Assembly (NCBI GenBank): GCA_951640165.1
Contig: OX621238.1
Coordinates: 27,490,001 to 27,554,000, forward strand
Length of the DNA stretch: 64,000 bases
Reading direction: 5' to 3'
DNA from: Pseudoips prasinana
Taxonomy: Eukaryota > Arthropoda > Insecta > Lepidoptera > Nolidae
Positions 1 to 10,211 of this stretch are shown here, in pieces. Every line of letters starts with the position of its first letter. Position 1 is the first letter of the stretch. The notes beneath the pieces were generated by a model. It searched no databases, was not told where the DNA came from, and worked only from the letters and a program-made list of their open reading frames with translations. Made by a program: the position numbers and the translations under genes.

Positions 1-225
1 GTGATAAAATTAAAAAAATATATGATGTACGTTACTTTGCAAACTTCCACCGAAAAATGGTTTGAACGAGATCTAGTAAGTGGTTTTTTTAATACGTCAT
101 AAATCATAAACCGCAATTTCCCTTTCATTCAATCAACTACTACAAGGACTTTTATACTGTTACTTGATGCTACGGAACCCTTCATAGGAAAGTCCAACTT
201 GCAATTGGCCACTTTTTTGGAAATA
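1..225 (-). repeat. Interspersed repeat family A, partial copy
   Basis: Read on the minus strand, this matches the first part of the repeat at 24091-24718 (+) and 46972-47585 (+). Shared landmarks are the stretch around GAAGGGTTCCG, a run equivalent to TTGATTAAATGAAAG, and TAGATCTCGTTCAAACC. The copy is cut by the window edge. A short membrane-like ORF on the minus strand (129-329) lies largely in this repeat and is not treated as a gene. Nothing else was recognised from 226 to 579. Confidence 0.75.
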
Positions 226-579
226 TGTACTACATACAATACACCGAAAACACTCAGACCAAGACAAAGAGAAATGTTAATTAACACAAATACGAGGATG
301 TAACTTGCAATTTTAGCATTAGCAGGCATACTTACTACCGTTTATAAGGCACGGTAACCATCGTAGACTCTATGCTAGGTTCTGACTTTTTTGTGCGAAA
401 AATATCAGTTTATCTGATAGGCCGTATTGGTCTACCGTTTTCTAATAGTAGGGCTGAATGGAGTTTGGATAAGTTTTCATTTCCTTGTAACATTTTTAGT
501 TTGGTGAAATAGATTACCAGAACTAAGTTCAAAATTAAATAACAATTCTGAAAAAAACACTTTGTGACAGTCAGAGAAG

Positions 580-870
580 GGTCGTCTACTGCCACAACGT
601 CCAAGCAGCTCCAGGAAGACAGCGATCTGTTTGTGGCGCAGCCGCTGTGCCGGACTGGCAGGAGTTGGAAATAGGGGAGGGCATTACAGAGCCCTCCCAG
701 CGTACCGTGTCCCGAACATCTCGGACATGGCGCAAAAGGGGGCACCGGAGCAGCATACCCGAGTTCCCGGCCTTCCCCCAATAAGCGCCAAGAGAAGTCC
801 AAGGCAGGTAAATTTAGTCGGTGTAAGTCCGACATACCCACCCGTAGACATTTTTTGTGGGTGGCATACA
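580..870. other. GC-rich segment of unknown origin
   Basis: About 290 bases are clearly richer in G and C than the AT-rich surroundings, with long overlapping open frames on both strands (631-909 plus, 410-877 minus) as expected from low stop-codon frequency. No domain or motif was recognised in either frame. A decayed retroelement fragment is the most likely source, but no second copy was found in the window. Confidence 0.35.
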
Positions 871-904
871 CACGCATGCCTTAACAAAAAAATCATACCA
901 CCTA

Positions 905-1112
905 TGTAATTGCATGCGTTGCGCAGTGGTCAAGACAGTGGCCTCGCCACTTCGTGTCTCAGGTTCAAGTCCCGCGCAGGACTGTTTGTGTGTCCCATAA
1001 ATAGTTGTTGTGAGTCGAGGTGGTCATTGTGTCCATCAATTATATATTTGTAAAGTACCCCGCGGCCAAGGGATTAATTTGCCAAGTCCGGGCGTTGTGT
1101 CTTTAATAAAAA
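905..1112 (+). mobile_element. tRNA-derived SINE, family 1
   Basis: The head carries pol III promoter boxes: a box A-like TTGCGCAGTGGTCAAGAC and a box B-like GGTTCAAGTCC. The body includes CATAAATAGTTGT and GTAAAGTACCCCGCG, and the end is GGGCGTTGTGTCTTTAATAA with an A-rich tail. The same order is found at 42521-42720 (+), 50039-50237 (-) and 29836-30058 (-). It is a retroposed copy, not a tRNA gene: the 5' half does not fold into a convincing cloverleaf and body and tail follow. Confidence 0.85.
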
Positions 1113-2714
1113 AAGTAATTTGCTTCGCATAACAAAAGAGAGTTTACCGTAATTGATGCCAGCTTAAGGATCAGCTTTGCTGCAACATTGGTTTTTTTTT
1201 CATTAGCCCTTTTAGCATTAGCCATTTTAGTAAAAACTATTCCAAATGCAACTATTGGTTCTGCTCTTGTCTGAAGAAATTTATTCTGAAACACACATTA
1301 TTTCGGTAAATCGTACGGTAGCGAAGACAGAACGTGAGCGTAATGTAAACAGTAGATGGTTTGCCGCAAGACATGTTTCGTCACTTTAGCTGAAAAGGCG
1401 AAACATCGAGGGCCGTCGCCGCGTCGCCTCGTTCCGCCAACAAATCTCCCAGATAACCTTCCCCATTCATACACGTAAATTGTTTGGCAACAGCTATGAC
1501 AGTTTTGCATCTGAATCGCTAAGCAAGCAAGAAGATTTTTGATTATGATCTTTTGGAGTAGCGGATAGCGCATGTAAGCGTTTTATGTTTATGTATAAGG
1601 AGGGAATGCACTCCTGTTCTCGAGAGTTATCTTAAAATTTCTGTTCAATTTTACGAGATGTATTTCTGTGGGTAGTCGTATCTTTAAGATCCGGTAACAT
1701 TCTCTTTCTATTGCAAAATGTAAAAGAGCTTCTATTGTTATACTCATTATTATGAAATTCTTTATTTATTATACAGTTACTTTTTGTGAGTTTTATTTAG
1801 GACAGTAAACAATTTTACTAAACAGTACGACAATGGTGCACAACTCTCTGGCAACGCCGCGGTGTTGCCCTAGGAAGAGACAGTGTAAAAACTTCGCATC
1901 ACTGCTCTTTATTTCTGCACTAAATTGAAACATTATAGGTATGTTGGTATGTTGTATGTTATGATATCATCTTAACAATTCGATGGATATTATAGATAAA
2001 CATAAATAGTTACAATAAAGAAGGTAAGGAATTTGTAATTGAGAGACAGTTTAATTATGTATCTACTTACGCTTTAATGATAGTGTGTGCATTGCATGTA
2101 TTTGTAACTAAATATTATAACATAATAGGTAATTTTAATATTAACAACAATTTTTATTATTATACAATTATACTGTTATTTGAAAATCAAATCAAATAAA
2201 TATATTGTTAAAAAACTGATTTTATATAATCTGATTGAAGGCTATAACGCTAGGTTAACGCTAGGCTAAGGCTAATACGACTGTCCATTGATATGAATGT
2301 AATACTATATGTATGTTGTGGAAACAAACGAAAAAAAAGCATGCAGTCCTTTACTGTGTCCCACTGCAGGTTAAGGACCTCATCTTACAAAGAAAAGGCC
2401 AAATAAATAGTACTTAATTCTAGCCTTTTACTGGTTGGTAGACTAGTGAGGTTGCAGAACATTGAGCGACGCGTAACACAGCAAAACAACGACAAGATAG
2501 CATAATTTTTGTGAAGATATCATATGTTTTCCTTCAATATTTTTGGTATGAGATTAATTTCTAATTCGCCCATAAATTCCTAACGTCTATGGTGGCCGCC
2601 AAGGCTGACTTGACCCAACGGTTTGAACCCGAGATCACTGACTCCTCAGTCCACGGTATAACAAACATTAAAATAGGTAGGTATAAATTATTTCTTTAGC
2701 TAGGTAACTAAAAA
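1113..2714. other. AT-rich DNA without recognised features
   Basis: I see no long open frame, RNA gene or repeat shared with the rest of the window here. A moderately GC-rich patch at about 1340-1480 has an open minus-strand frame of 91 codons without any recognisable motif. Confidence 0.5.
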
Positions 2715-2995
2715 AAATTTTGATGATTGACGGACCTGTTGGCGTGGTTGGAAAATGCTTGTTTTTCACGCCGGAGGTCGTGGGTTCGATTCCCACCCAG
2801 GATAGATATTTGTGTGCTTCATCAATCATGTCTGTTTGTCCCGAGTGAAATTAGCTATATAAGTAAATTTTGTTTAGAAAAGAAAAATAGTATATGTAGA
2901 ATATCGGTTATTGTTTTCCATAGTACAAGCTTTGCTTAGTTTGGGATCTGATGGCCGTGTGTAAATAATGTCCCAGGATATTATTATTATGATTA
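2715..2995 (+). mobile_element. tRNA-derived SINE, family 2
   Basis: The head has a box B-like GGGTTCGATTCCCACCC after TTTTCACGCCGGAGGTCG. The 3' body contains AGTACAAGCTTTGCTTAGTTTGGG and ends in CCCAGGATATTATTATT, an (ATT)n tail. Related copies on the minus strand lie at 12005-12190 and 55165-55350; the body and tail are shared with 17590-17852 and 53110-53358. Confidence 0.8.
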
Positions 2996-3250
2996 GTTTC
3001 AAAATAAGTAAATATTTCAGTAATGACCATTATACTAACTGTTGTCAAGTAATTTTGATTTCGGGCCTTTGATTTTAATACGTATTTATGTACCGAAACA
3101 ACTTCTCTGCTTCCTAATACTTATAAAGTTAGGAACTGTCAAATACTCAACATACAGATAAATAAGTGTCAATCAAAACTTTACTACTTTTTAGGCACCT
3201 TACTCGAACACGGGGCCTTGAAGGCAGTTTTGTATTTGCAGTCTGTATTA

Positions 3251-3335
3251 TTGACTGCCTCGTTGATCTAGCGGTAGCCTGTTCACCCGCAGAGAACGAG
3301 GTCCTGGGTTCAAATACCGGGACGGGCCAAAAGTG
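3251..3335 (+). mobile_element. SINE family 3, 5' half (split copy)
   Basis: tRNA-like head: box A region TGATCTAGCGGTAGCCTG and box B region GGGTTCAAATACC, then GGGACGGGCCAAAAGTG. At 3335 the SINE stops and an inverted-repeat element begins. The SINE resumes at 10212 with AGTGATTTTACGACTTTTCTG. The 4 bases AGTG occur on both sides (3332-3335 and 10212-10215). A less interrupted relative with the same head and body is at 16505-16835. Confidence 0.85.
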
Positions 3336-3818
3336 CTGCCGTTCTTATCAAAAGTGCAATAACTCGGTATTTTAGCAAACTGAGTTAATTACATATTCGT
3401 AATCAGCAAAACGAGCTCTATATTTTCTTCTTAGACAGTTTTTACGTATCTATCACCATTCCAGTTTTTTCACTAGGCATAACTGCAATATATCGGATAT
3501 TTATATTAATTTTACTTATCAAGAGTAAAATAACTTGAGTTGTGGCAAGGTAAGCAAAATTTTTATGCAATATTACTAGTGATAACTGCAATAAGCGGAA
3601 TTATTTTAATTTGAATAAGAACATTCTTAATTTAATGACCATATTTTCTAGTCATAAGAGCAATAACTTTGCGTTACTGCATGTATTTTACTTGTCAAAA
3701 GTGCAACAAGTCGAGTTATTACATTTGATGACCTTATTTTATAGACATAAGGGCAATAAATTTGCGTTAATGCAGCTTTTCTACTAGTCAAAAGTGCAAC
3801 AAGTCGAGTTATTAAAAT
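3336..3818. repeat. Left arm of foldback-like element, degenerate tandem repeats
   Basis: The motif (A)AGTGCAATAA or a close variant recurs near 3349, 3487, 3589, 3660, 3698, 3752 and 3791. The last two units, about 93 bp apart, share CAAAAGTGCAACAAGTCGAG exactly; the earlier ones are more diverged. Tandem subterminal repeats within long inverted arms are typical of foldback elements. Confidence 0.65.
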
Positions 3819-4217
3819 ATTTTATTATTATTTATTTATTTATTAACTCTTTCCAATAAAACATAAAAATTAGACATTGTCTCACAAAACCGTATAAACG
3901 GTTTGTCTGCGAGAACCATCGAGTCACAATTTTAAACTGGTATACACTAGACCATACAAAATACAGTGAAAGTAACATTAACTTAATTTTAAATATTCAT
4001 TTATACATTTAGAGACTTTCTAGTAAATAATATCTTAAAGTTTTCATAAATTCTCTTTTTATTGGTTCATTCCTTATACTCATTGGCAAGGTGATAAGAA
4101 GGTAAGGTTACGCTCTAAGGTTCTATCTCCATAGTAATTACCTACTTTAGGAACCTCAAATTTACGTTGACTTATGGACCTAGTGCCTTTGTTGTGTGCC
4201 ATTCGTTTTATCTGCTT
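3819..4217 (-). mobile_element. LINE 3' fragment with (TAAA)n tail
   Basis: On the minus strand a short frame contains RSISQRKFEVPKVGNYYGDR, which resembles the C-terminal end of CR1/Jockey-type ORF2 proteins (a basic stretch followed by a YG-R motif). It is followed by a 3' UTR and a (TAAA)n tail, seen on the plus strand as TTTATTTATTTATT near 3824-3841. The upstream part is cut off by the next LINE at 4218. Confidence 0.5.
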
Positions 4218-5980
4218 AGAATAGAATAGAATAGAACTTTCTTTATTCAAGTAACTAAGACTCAACAAGATTGTTAGTATAAACTTACGACTATGTTAGT
4301 AATCACACAATCACATTAATCACAAACACGGAACACATACATAAATAAATGGAGGTTTGTCACTGTTGTGCCATTCCGTGGGAAACTGCACAACAGTGTC
4401 CAACGTATTTACAGTCCAGTCGACTGGCAACCATGCTTAAGACGCTGTTGGGGCTGCCCCACACCCTGCGCATCAGAGAAGCACACCTTTTGCGCATTGT
4501 TGCTTAAAAGCAATCTACGTGCGCATCTGCGAACATCCCTGACGCACTACAGAAACGAGGCAGCCCCACAAGCATCCTAAACGCATTGTTATATTGGACG
4601 CGGAGAGCGCTGTACGATTTTTTCGTATATCTAGCCCACAAGTTGCACGAGTAAAAAGAAGTACAGTAGGCTCTAAAGAGCGTGATTTTAACTGGTAGTG
4701 AGCATCGTGCAAACCTGCGAGCCAGCATGTTCGCTCTAACCGACAACGCTCTCCGCTCCCGTTCAATGTCATCATCGTCATTGAGGCCGGGAGTCAATAT
4801 ATGACCAAGATACTTAAACCTACTCTCTGCAACGGTGTACCATACAGTAAGACAGGCGGTACTGTATCAGGGCTTTTACCCCCAGCCTCAAAGACCATGA
4901 CCTCTGACTTCTTTATATGCCAAGCCATGTAATTTAGCATACTCCTCACATTTGGCAATTAATTTTCTAAGGCCACAAACTGACGCACTCAGGAGTACCT
5001 GGTCGTCTGCGAAACTGATATTATTGACGCAGGTACCGTCTATATAACATCCGAGCCTGGTACTGCTGAGCTCGCCAATCAATTTGTTTATATATAGATT
5101 AAAAAGCGTCGGTGAACTCAATCCACCCTGCTTCACCCCACACTCCAACCCATAAAGACCAGAGATTGCCCCAGCCCATCGTACAGTGTTGATCTGGTTT
5201 CCATACCAAAACTTGAGAATGTTAATTAGTTCTGTGGGTAGATTTAACCGTTCTAGTTTACTCCACAACACGTCGTAGGAAACCAGATCAAATGCTTTTG
5301 ATAAGTCGAGCATAAATAGTCGTTTCTCGTCTCGCATAGTACGTCACAGCATGATTAAGACACAACACCGCACTCTCTGTTGATAAACCAGCTCTAAATC
5401 CGAACTGGTTATCATGAATAGTGGTACAGCTAGTTAAGTGTGTATTAAGCATTCTGTCAAATACCTTTGAAATCACGGTGCTTGAAGCTAGTGAAATAGG
5501 CCTATAGTTCCCTGTGTCAGCAAGGTCACCAGTGTTATTTTTTGCTATTGGCACTACTATTGTTCGCATCATCTCACTGGGCAGGAAACTATGACTCATA
5601 CAAAAACCATATAATATGGCAAGCACTCTGGGTAAGTGATGGCCAGCATAACGTAAGTGCTCGATGCTAAACCCGTCATGACCGGGTGACTTACCCCTTG
5701 ACATACGTTGTATAGTCTGAGCTATTTCTAAGGTCTTAAATTTAACCCCTATTGCCATGCCGGGCACAACATTGAGCACTGACCGTGAGGGACCTAGTGG
5801 AGATTTAACAAAAAATTTTTCCTTAAATAGGTTTGCAATATCCTCAGGTTCACTCATGCCACCGAACAAGCGACATAAATATAACAATAATGCACTAATC
5901 TTTAATGGAGAAATATCCCGACGGTAAGATATCATTTAAGACATATCGCTACGTAGACATACGCATAAGTTAAATACTTT
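4218..5980 (-). mobile_element. Decayed non-LTR retrotransposon (LINE), 5'-truncated
   Basis: The 3' end on the minus strand has an AATAAAG signal followed by a short tandem tail, read on the plus strand as AGAATAGAATAGAATAG at about 4218-4235. Reverse transcriptase coding runs from about 5935 down to 4504 in pieces. The 5' boundary is not defined; recognisable coding fades near 5950-6050. The element lies inside the foldback-like element. Confidence 0.75.
4504..5935 (-). pseudogene. Reverse transcriptase, frameshifted
   Basis: Three minus-strand frames carry successive parts of one LINE ORF2. 5288-5935 holds the RT fingers, with GKSPGHDGFSIEHLRYAG, a NYRPISLAS block and NQFGFRAGLST. 4888-5337 holds DLSKAFDLVSYD, the VKQGGLSSPTLFNLYIN region and the catalytic ISFADDQVLL. 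4504-4797 holds the C-terminal thumb and tail with FRAYCTSFYSCNLW. The frames overlap at 5288-5337, showing one shift in palm-coding sequence, and another shift lies near 4797-4888. No endonuclease domain remains upstream. The order and motifs are those of CR1/Jockey-group non-LTR elements; the exact clade cannot be set from this alone. It cannot make a full protein. Confidence 0.85.
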
Positions 5981-6557
5981 AAGCCTGGGCATACTTTCAT
6001 GTCATCTGCTCATAGTCACCCCCAAGTCGAATTGCCATTGAATTTTTAAGACTTTCAGGATTTGATAGATTATGTGAAATAGTATAATAAAAAAAAAAAT
6101 AGCGTAAAAATCATGAAAATCATGATTTTATTACTACGAAGATGATCTTCTCAGCATATGAACAGAAATTTGGAATTAAGAGATTATCAAAAAAAACATC
6201 ATGGTGGTCAGAGCCGAACTGGGGCTTTTTTAAATTTTTTAGAGTTGATAATTCAATTTCCTTTAAATAAAAAATAAAACAAATCATTCCTAATTGTTAA
6301 AATAATAGTCCTCCGAGAGCGATTACCAAGGAGCGCAAAGCAAGAATAATAGTAGATCTGAAACCTTTAATGACTGTAACTAGGAGATTCCTGATTAAAT
6401 TAACCTGAAACCTCCCGGGTGTCAAGCATGTATTGAGCAAAGTTCAAACTAAGGCTGTTTTATATTTTTCTTACGTTTAGTTCGTTAGAAATTGATTAAC
6501 TAAGATAAAATTTTCCTTTTCATTTTTCTTTTGTCATATTATTAATTCATTATTTAT
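5981..6557. other. AT-rich interior of the foldback-like element
   Basis: No open frame or repeat was recognised. It includes A-rich and T-rich runs and may be part of the original element interior or the decayed 5' end of the LINE at 4218-5980. The 3' limit is the first copy of the RTE target duplication at 6558-6567. Confidence 0.4.
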
Positions 6558-6572
6558 TAAGACCCCACCCAA

Positions 6573-7748
6573 GTGCTGTGTGGTGACGGCCTAAGAATAT
6601 CACCACCCCCTCTCATCCCGTGGGGGGACGTAAAAGTCGTCCCGAGGGAAATATATACACCAGAGAACGGGCAGCAGCGTTCTCCTGAGTACCATGTTCA
6701 CCTTACTGCGATCGCCAACCCGTCTGCCAAGCGTGGCGATTATGGCAAATCCCCTCAAATGATGGACACAACTAAACCGCGGCCCCCAGTCCCCGGCAGC
6801 CCTGCTATTCCCAGCCGTGGTAACAGCCGTGGTTACGGCAGGGCAGGGGGTGCTAAGAATCCCCGGCAGATTCCACGTTACCAAAAACGACGACCTCTGG
6901 CCCTGGCAACGTTTAACACACGAACACTGCGGTCCGACGAGAAGATAACCGAACTGGAGGAAGAACTGAGCAGGTTACATTGGGATATTGTAGGATTATC
7001 TGAAGTCCGAAGAGAGGGGGAGGACTCGATAATACTGAAATCCGGAAACCTGCTCTATTACCGGGAGGGTGACCAACTATCCCAAGGTGGTGTCGGGTTC
7101 AAAATCCACAAGTCCCTCGTGAACAACGTAGTGAAAATCGAGAGTGTGTCGGCGAGGGTTGCGTACCTTATACTCAGAATCACCAGGCGGTATTCGCTGA
7201 AGGTTATACAGGTATACGCACCTACTTCGACATACTCCGATGATGCAGTCGAGGTCATGTATGAGGACATTTCCAGAGCCATACATACCTCGAACTCTTA
7301 TTTCACTGTGGTCATGGGGGACTTCAACGCGAAGCTGGGCAAACGAATCGGTGACGAGCTGAAAGTGGGGCAATTTGGAACCGGGGATCGGAACCCCCGA
7401 GGCCAGATGTTGGCTGACTTCATGGAGAAGGAGGGTCTCTTTATGATGAATTCCTTCTTCAGGAAACCAGCACATCCTAAATGGACCTGGGTGAGCCCCG
7501 ATGGGAAAACTAGAAACGAGATAGACTTCATCCTGTCGACGAGGAGACAAGTATTCAATGATGTCTCTGTGATCAATGCGGTTAAGACCGGGAGCGATCA
7601 CAGACTTAGGCTCATTGAACCTAAATGTCAAACTCGAGAGGTCCCGACTGATGAAGTCTACGCTCCGTCCCATACCGTTCCACCTCCAAAACCCCGAACC
7701 CTTTCAACTCGAACTTCAGAACCGATTCGAATGCCTAGCAGACTGTGA
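6573..7748 (+). CDS. RTE element endonuclease part of the polyprotein (APE/EEP family), frameshifted
   Basis: This frame encodes the endonuclease that nicks target DNA to prime reverse transcription. Motifs in order: LALATFNTRTLRS (about residues 110-122), GLSEVRREGEDS, YAPTSTYSDD, the VVMGDFNAKLG block with catalytic Asp/Asn, and NEIDFILSTRR followed by GSDHRL. The frame can be read from a GTG at 6573, but the first ATGs are at 6759 and 6762. The stretch before them is kept in a non-coding derivative at 52147, so it is probably 5' UTR and the true start is 6759 or 6762. At about 7608, just after GSDHRL, homology leaves this frame and continues one base over in the frame of the next ORF; the last 46 codons here are out-of-frame readthrough. 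The original protein would be one chain of about 990 residues, usual for RTE. Confidence 0.9.
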   Translation: MLCGDGLRISPPPLIPWGDVKVVPREIYTPENGQQRSPEYHVHLTAIANPSAKRGDYGKSPQMMDTTKPRPPVPGSPAIPSRGNSRGYGRAGGAKNPRQIPRYQKRRPLALATFNTRTLRSDEKITELEEELSRLHWDIVGLSEVRREGEDSIILKSGNLLYYREGDQLSQGGVGFKIHKSLVNNVVKIESVSARVAYLILRITRRYSLKVIQVYAPTSTYSDDAVEVMYEDISRAIHTSNSYFTVVMGDFNAKLGKRIGDELKVGQFGTGDRNPRGQMLADFMEKEGLFMMNSFFRKPAHPKWTWVSPDGKTRNEIDFILSTRRQVFNDVSVINAVKTGSDHRLRLIEPKCQTREVPTDEVYAPSHTVPPPKPRTLSTRTSEPIRMPSRL

Positions 7749-9726
7749 AGAAGTGGATACATACCACGACAGGTTCGTGGAAGCTGTCCATACGGCCGGG
7801 TCTAACTTCTACAAAACCCGCCGTACAAATGGAACCAAAAAGATCTCCGACCATACCCTACAGCTTATGGAAGAAAGGCGGAAAATGATTCTAACATCCT
7901 CATGTGATGCTGCCAGATCCAGGCAGCTCAACAGACAAATCTCAAAGTCTCTGACTCGCGACACACGCCAATTTAATACTATTAGTATAAAAGAGGCCAT
8001 CGAGCGGAATAGAGGCTCTAAAGTGTTCGCAAGAGATTTGTCTATTGGGCAAAGCCAACTGACGAAGCTGAAGACTGAGGATGGTAGAATCGTCACGTCA
8101 AAACCAGAGTTGCTAGGTGAGATCGAGAAGTTCTACGGACAGTTATACACGACAACGCGACTTCCTGTCAATAGTCATGCCGATCCAAGATCAAGACTAA
8201 CCCGACACTACACCCAAGATATCCCGGACGTCAGCCTGTACGAGATTAGAATGGCTCTCAAACAACTAAAAAACAACAAGGCGCCGGGTGATGATGGAGT
8301 TACAGCTGAGCTTCTGAAGGCGGGTGGTACACCGATCCTACGGGCCCTTCAGAAGTTATTCAACTCCGTCATACTCGAAGGTCAAACGCCACAAGCATGG
8401 CACAGAAGTGTGGTGGTGCTCTTCTTTAAAAAGGGCGACAAGACCCTATTGAAGAATTATAGACCCATCACACTGCTGAGCCATGTTTATAAGTTGTTTT
8501 CGAGAGTCATTACGAATCGTTTCGCACGAAGGTTTGACGACTTCCAGCCTCCCGAACAAGCCGGATTCCGAAAAGGCTACAGTACCATAGACCACATACA
8601 TACGCTGCGGCAAGTTATACAGAAGACAGAGGAGTATAACCAGCCATTATGCTCAGCGTTTGTGGACTATGAGAAAGCCTTTGATTCTATCGAAACATGG
8701 GCCGTGCTGAGGTCTCTTCAAAGGTGCCAAATTGACTATCGGTATGTCCAGGTGTTAAAGTGTTTGTACGAAAACGCCACCATGTCAATCCGACTTCAGG
8801 ACCAGAACTCGAAACCTATTCAATTGCAGCGAGGCGTGAGACAGGGAGACGTCATATCTCCGAAACTGTTCACCGCTGCATTGGAAGATGTTTTCAAGCT
8901 TCTGGACTGGGAAGGCTTTGGCATCAATGTCAATGGCGAGTACATCACCCACCTTAGATTTGCCGACGACATAGTAGTCATGGCTGAGACCCTTGACGAC
9001 CTCGGTACAATGCTCGATGGCCTCAGTAGAGTCTCTCAACAAGTGGGTCTGAAAATGAACATGGATAAGACGAAAATCATGTCGAACATCCATGTTGCAC
9101 CCACTCTAGTTAAGGTTGGAGACTCTGCACTCGAAGTTGTGGAGAACTATATTTACCTAGGACAGACCATCCAACTAGGTAGGTCCAACTTCGAAAAGGA
9201 GGTCAATCGTAGAATCCAACTCGGCTGGGTAGCGTTCGGGAAGCTACGTAATATCTTCTCATCCCAAATACCGCAGTGTCTCAAGTCGAAAGTCTTCGAC
9301 CAGTGTGTGTTGCCAGTGATGACTTACGGAACAGAGACGTGGTCGCTCACTATGGGCCTTATCAGGCGGCTCAAGGTCACCCAAAGAGTAATGGAAAGGG
9401 CTATGCTTGGAGTTTCCCTGCGAGATCGAATAAGAAATGCTGAGATCCGCAGGCGAACTAAAGTAGCCGACATAGCCCAAAGAATTGCCAAACTGAAGTG
9501 GCAGTGGGCAGGGCACATAGCTCGTAGAACTGACGGCCGATGGGGCAGAAAGATTCTCGAGTGGCGACCACGAACCGGAAGACGCAGCCTGGGCAGGCCT
9601 CCTACACGGTGGACCGACGATCTTGTGCGGGTCGCGGGAAGCCGCTGGATGCGGGCAGCGCAGGACCGGCTATTGTGGAGATCCTTGGGGGAGGCCTTTG
9701 TCCAGCAGTGGACGTCTTTCGGCTGA
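7576..9726 (+). CDS. RTE element reverse transcriptase part of the polyprotein
   Basis: True coding starts near 7609 with GSLNLNVKLERSRL, directly following the endonuclease; the ATG at 7576 is only the first in the shifted frame. The reverse transcriptase copies the element RNA at the nicked target. Visible blocks: NNKAPGDDGVTAELLKAGG, KNYRPITLLSHVYKLFSRV, EQAGFRKGYSTIDHIHTLRQ, FVDYEKAFDSIE, QRGVRQGDVISPKLFT and the catalytic LRFADDIVV (Asp-Asp at about residues 464-465). The C-terminal domain carries YGTETWSLTM, LKWQWAGHIARRTDGRW and GRPPTRWTDDLVRVAGSRWM, a conserved RTE tail. No internal stop occurs in 716 codons. It ends 17 bases before the 3' end of the element. The frameshift upstream means the intact two-domain protein cannot be made from this copy. 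Confidence 0.93.
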   Translation: MRLRPGAITDLGSLNLNVKLERSRLMKSTLRPIPFHLQNPEPFQLELQNRFECLADCEEVDTYHDRFVEAVHTAGSNFYKTRRTNGTKKISDHTLQLMEERRKMILTSSCDAARSRQLNRQISKSLTRDTRQFNTISIKEAIERNRGSKVFARDLSIGQSQLTKLKTEDGRIVTSKPELLGEIEKFYGQLYTTTRLPVNSHADPRSRLTRHYTQDIPDVSLYEIRMALKQLKNNKAPGDDGVTAELLKAGGTPILRALQKLFNSVILEGQTPQAWHRSVVVLFFKKGDKTLLKNYRPITLLSHVYKLFSRVITNRFARRFDDFQPPEQAGFRKGYSTIDHIHTLRQVIQKTEEYNQPLCSAFVDYEKAFDSIETWAVLRSLQRCQIDYRYVQVLKCLYENATMSIRLQDQNSKPIQLQRGVRQGDVISPKLFTAALEDVFKLLDWEGFGINVNGEYITHLRFADDIVVMAETLDDLGTMLDGLSRVSQQVGLKMNMDKTKIMSNIHVAPTLVKVGDSALEVVENYIYLGQTIQLGRSNFEKEVNRRIQLGWVAFGKLRNIFSSQIPQCLKSKVFDQCVLPVMTYGTETWSLTMGLIRRLKVTQRVMERAMLGVSLRDRIRNAEIRRRTKVADIAQRIAKLKWQWAGHIARRTDGRWGRKILEWRPRTGRRSLGRPPTRWTDDLVRVAGSRWMRAAQDRLLWRSLGEAFVQQWTSFG

Positions 9727-9753
9727 TATGATGATGATGATGATAAGACCCCA

Positions 9754-10211
9754 ATATTTTTATAAGTAACTAACCAACTATCTGACGTTCGACATGTATG
9801 TGCTCGCTTGTATGTTTAATGAAAACCGCATTAAGTGGGAAACTTATTGCACTTATGGTTAGAACATACTTTATCATACCATAAGCATCTGCTACTGAAA
9901 ACTGCCTTACTAACGATAAGTGCAATAACTACGCTACTTATTGCGCTTATGTCTAGTAAACAATCTGTCTATTTGTGAAGCAGTTCTAAACATTAGTACA
10001 ATACCATGATTTTAAACAGCTTAAACAACACATTTCAAAATTTCAAGTACTGTGTAATATTCTATACATTTTTATCTATAACCTGTAAAAATTTCAAGCA
10101 AATACATTAAATGAGGATGGAGATATAAACAAACCAAAAATAAAAACTTTAACAGCGTTTTTCTCGAAAGTATGTTAGACCTAGTTATTGCACTTTAAAT
10201 AAGGACGGCAG
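9754..10211. repeat. Right arm of foldback-like element
   Basis: Motifs related to the left arm occur in both orientations: CTTATTGCACTTA near 9843, AAGTGCAATAAC near 9919, TTATTGCGCTTA near 9939 and GTTATTGCACTTT near 10185. The pair at 9913-9950 forms a local inverted repeat. The arm ends with GGACGGCAG at 10211, the complement of the left terminus. Confidence 0.65.

Larger units (their letters stand above)
6568..9743 (+). mobile_element. Full-length RTE-clade LINE
   Basis: A 10-bp direct repeat, TAAGACCCCA, flanks the element at 6558-6567 and 9744-9753, so both ends are defined. The 5' end CCCAAGTGCTGTGTGGTGAC is also the start of the short derivative at 52147-52396, which argues that this 5' end is not truncated. 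The 3' end carries a (TGA)n/(ATG)n tail directly after the stop codon, as in RTE elements. It encodes an APE-type endonuclease and an RTE-type reverse transcriptase, separated only by one frameshift near 7608. Among the LINEs in the window this is one of the two best preserved. Confidence 0.92.
3336..10211. mobile_element. Foldback-like DNA element with terminal inverted repeats, filled by LINE insertions
   Basis: The left end begins CTGCCGTTCTTATCAAAAGT at 3336; the right end read on the minus strand begins CTGCCGTCCTTATTTAAAGT at 10211. Over 32 bases I count 4 mismatches. AGTG flanks both ends as a 4-bp target site duplication inside the split SINE. Both arms are built from repeats of a motif like AAGTGCAATAA. 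No transposase is visible, and most of the interior is later LINE insertions. Removing the 6.9 kb plus one AGTG restores a continuous SINE. A 4-bp duplication fits several DNA transposon superfamilies, so I do not name one. Confidence 0.7.

Noticed and set aside
129..329. 66-codon minus-strand ORF with a transmembrane-like segment
   Set aside because: It runs into a copy of interspersed repeat family A, and no homologous frame is kept in the other copies.
410..909. Overlapping ORFs on both strands (155 and 92 codons)
   Set aside because: They lie in a GC-rich patch where stops are rare; neither has a motif, and both cannot be genes.
2740..2815. tRNA gene candidates from box A/B-like sequences here and at other SINE heads
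   Set aside because: Each is followed by a shared SINE body and tail, and the 5' parts do not pair into a full cloverleaf.
4368..4580. Plus-strand 70-codon ORF
   Set aside because: It is antisense to the LINE reverse transcriptase C-terminal region on the minus strand.
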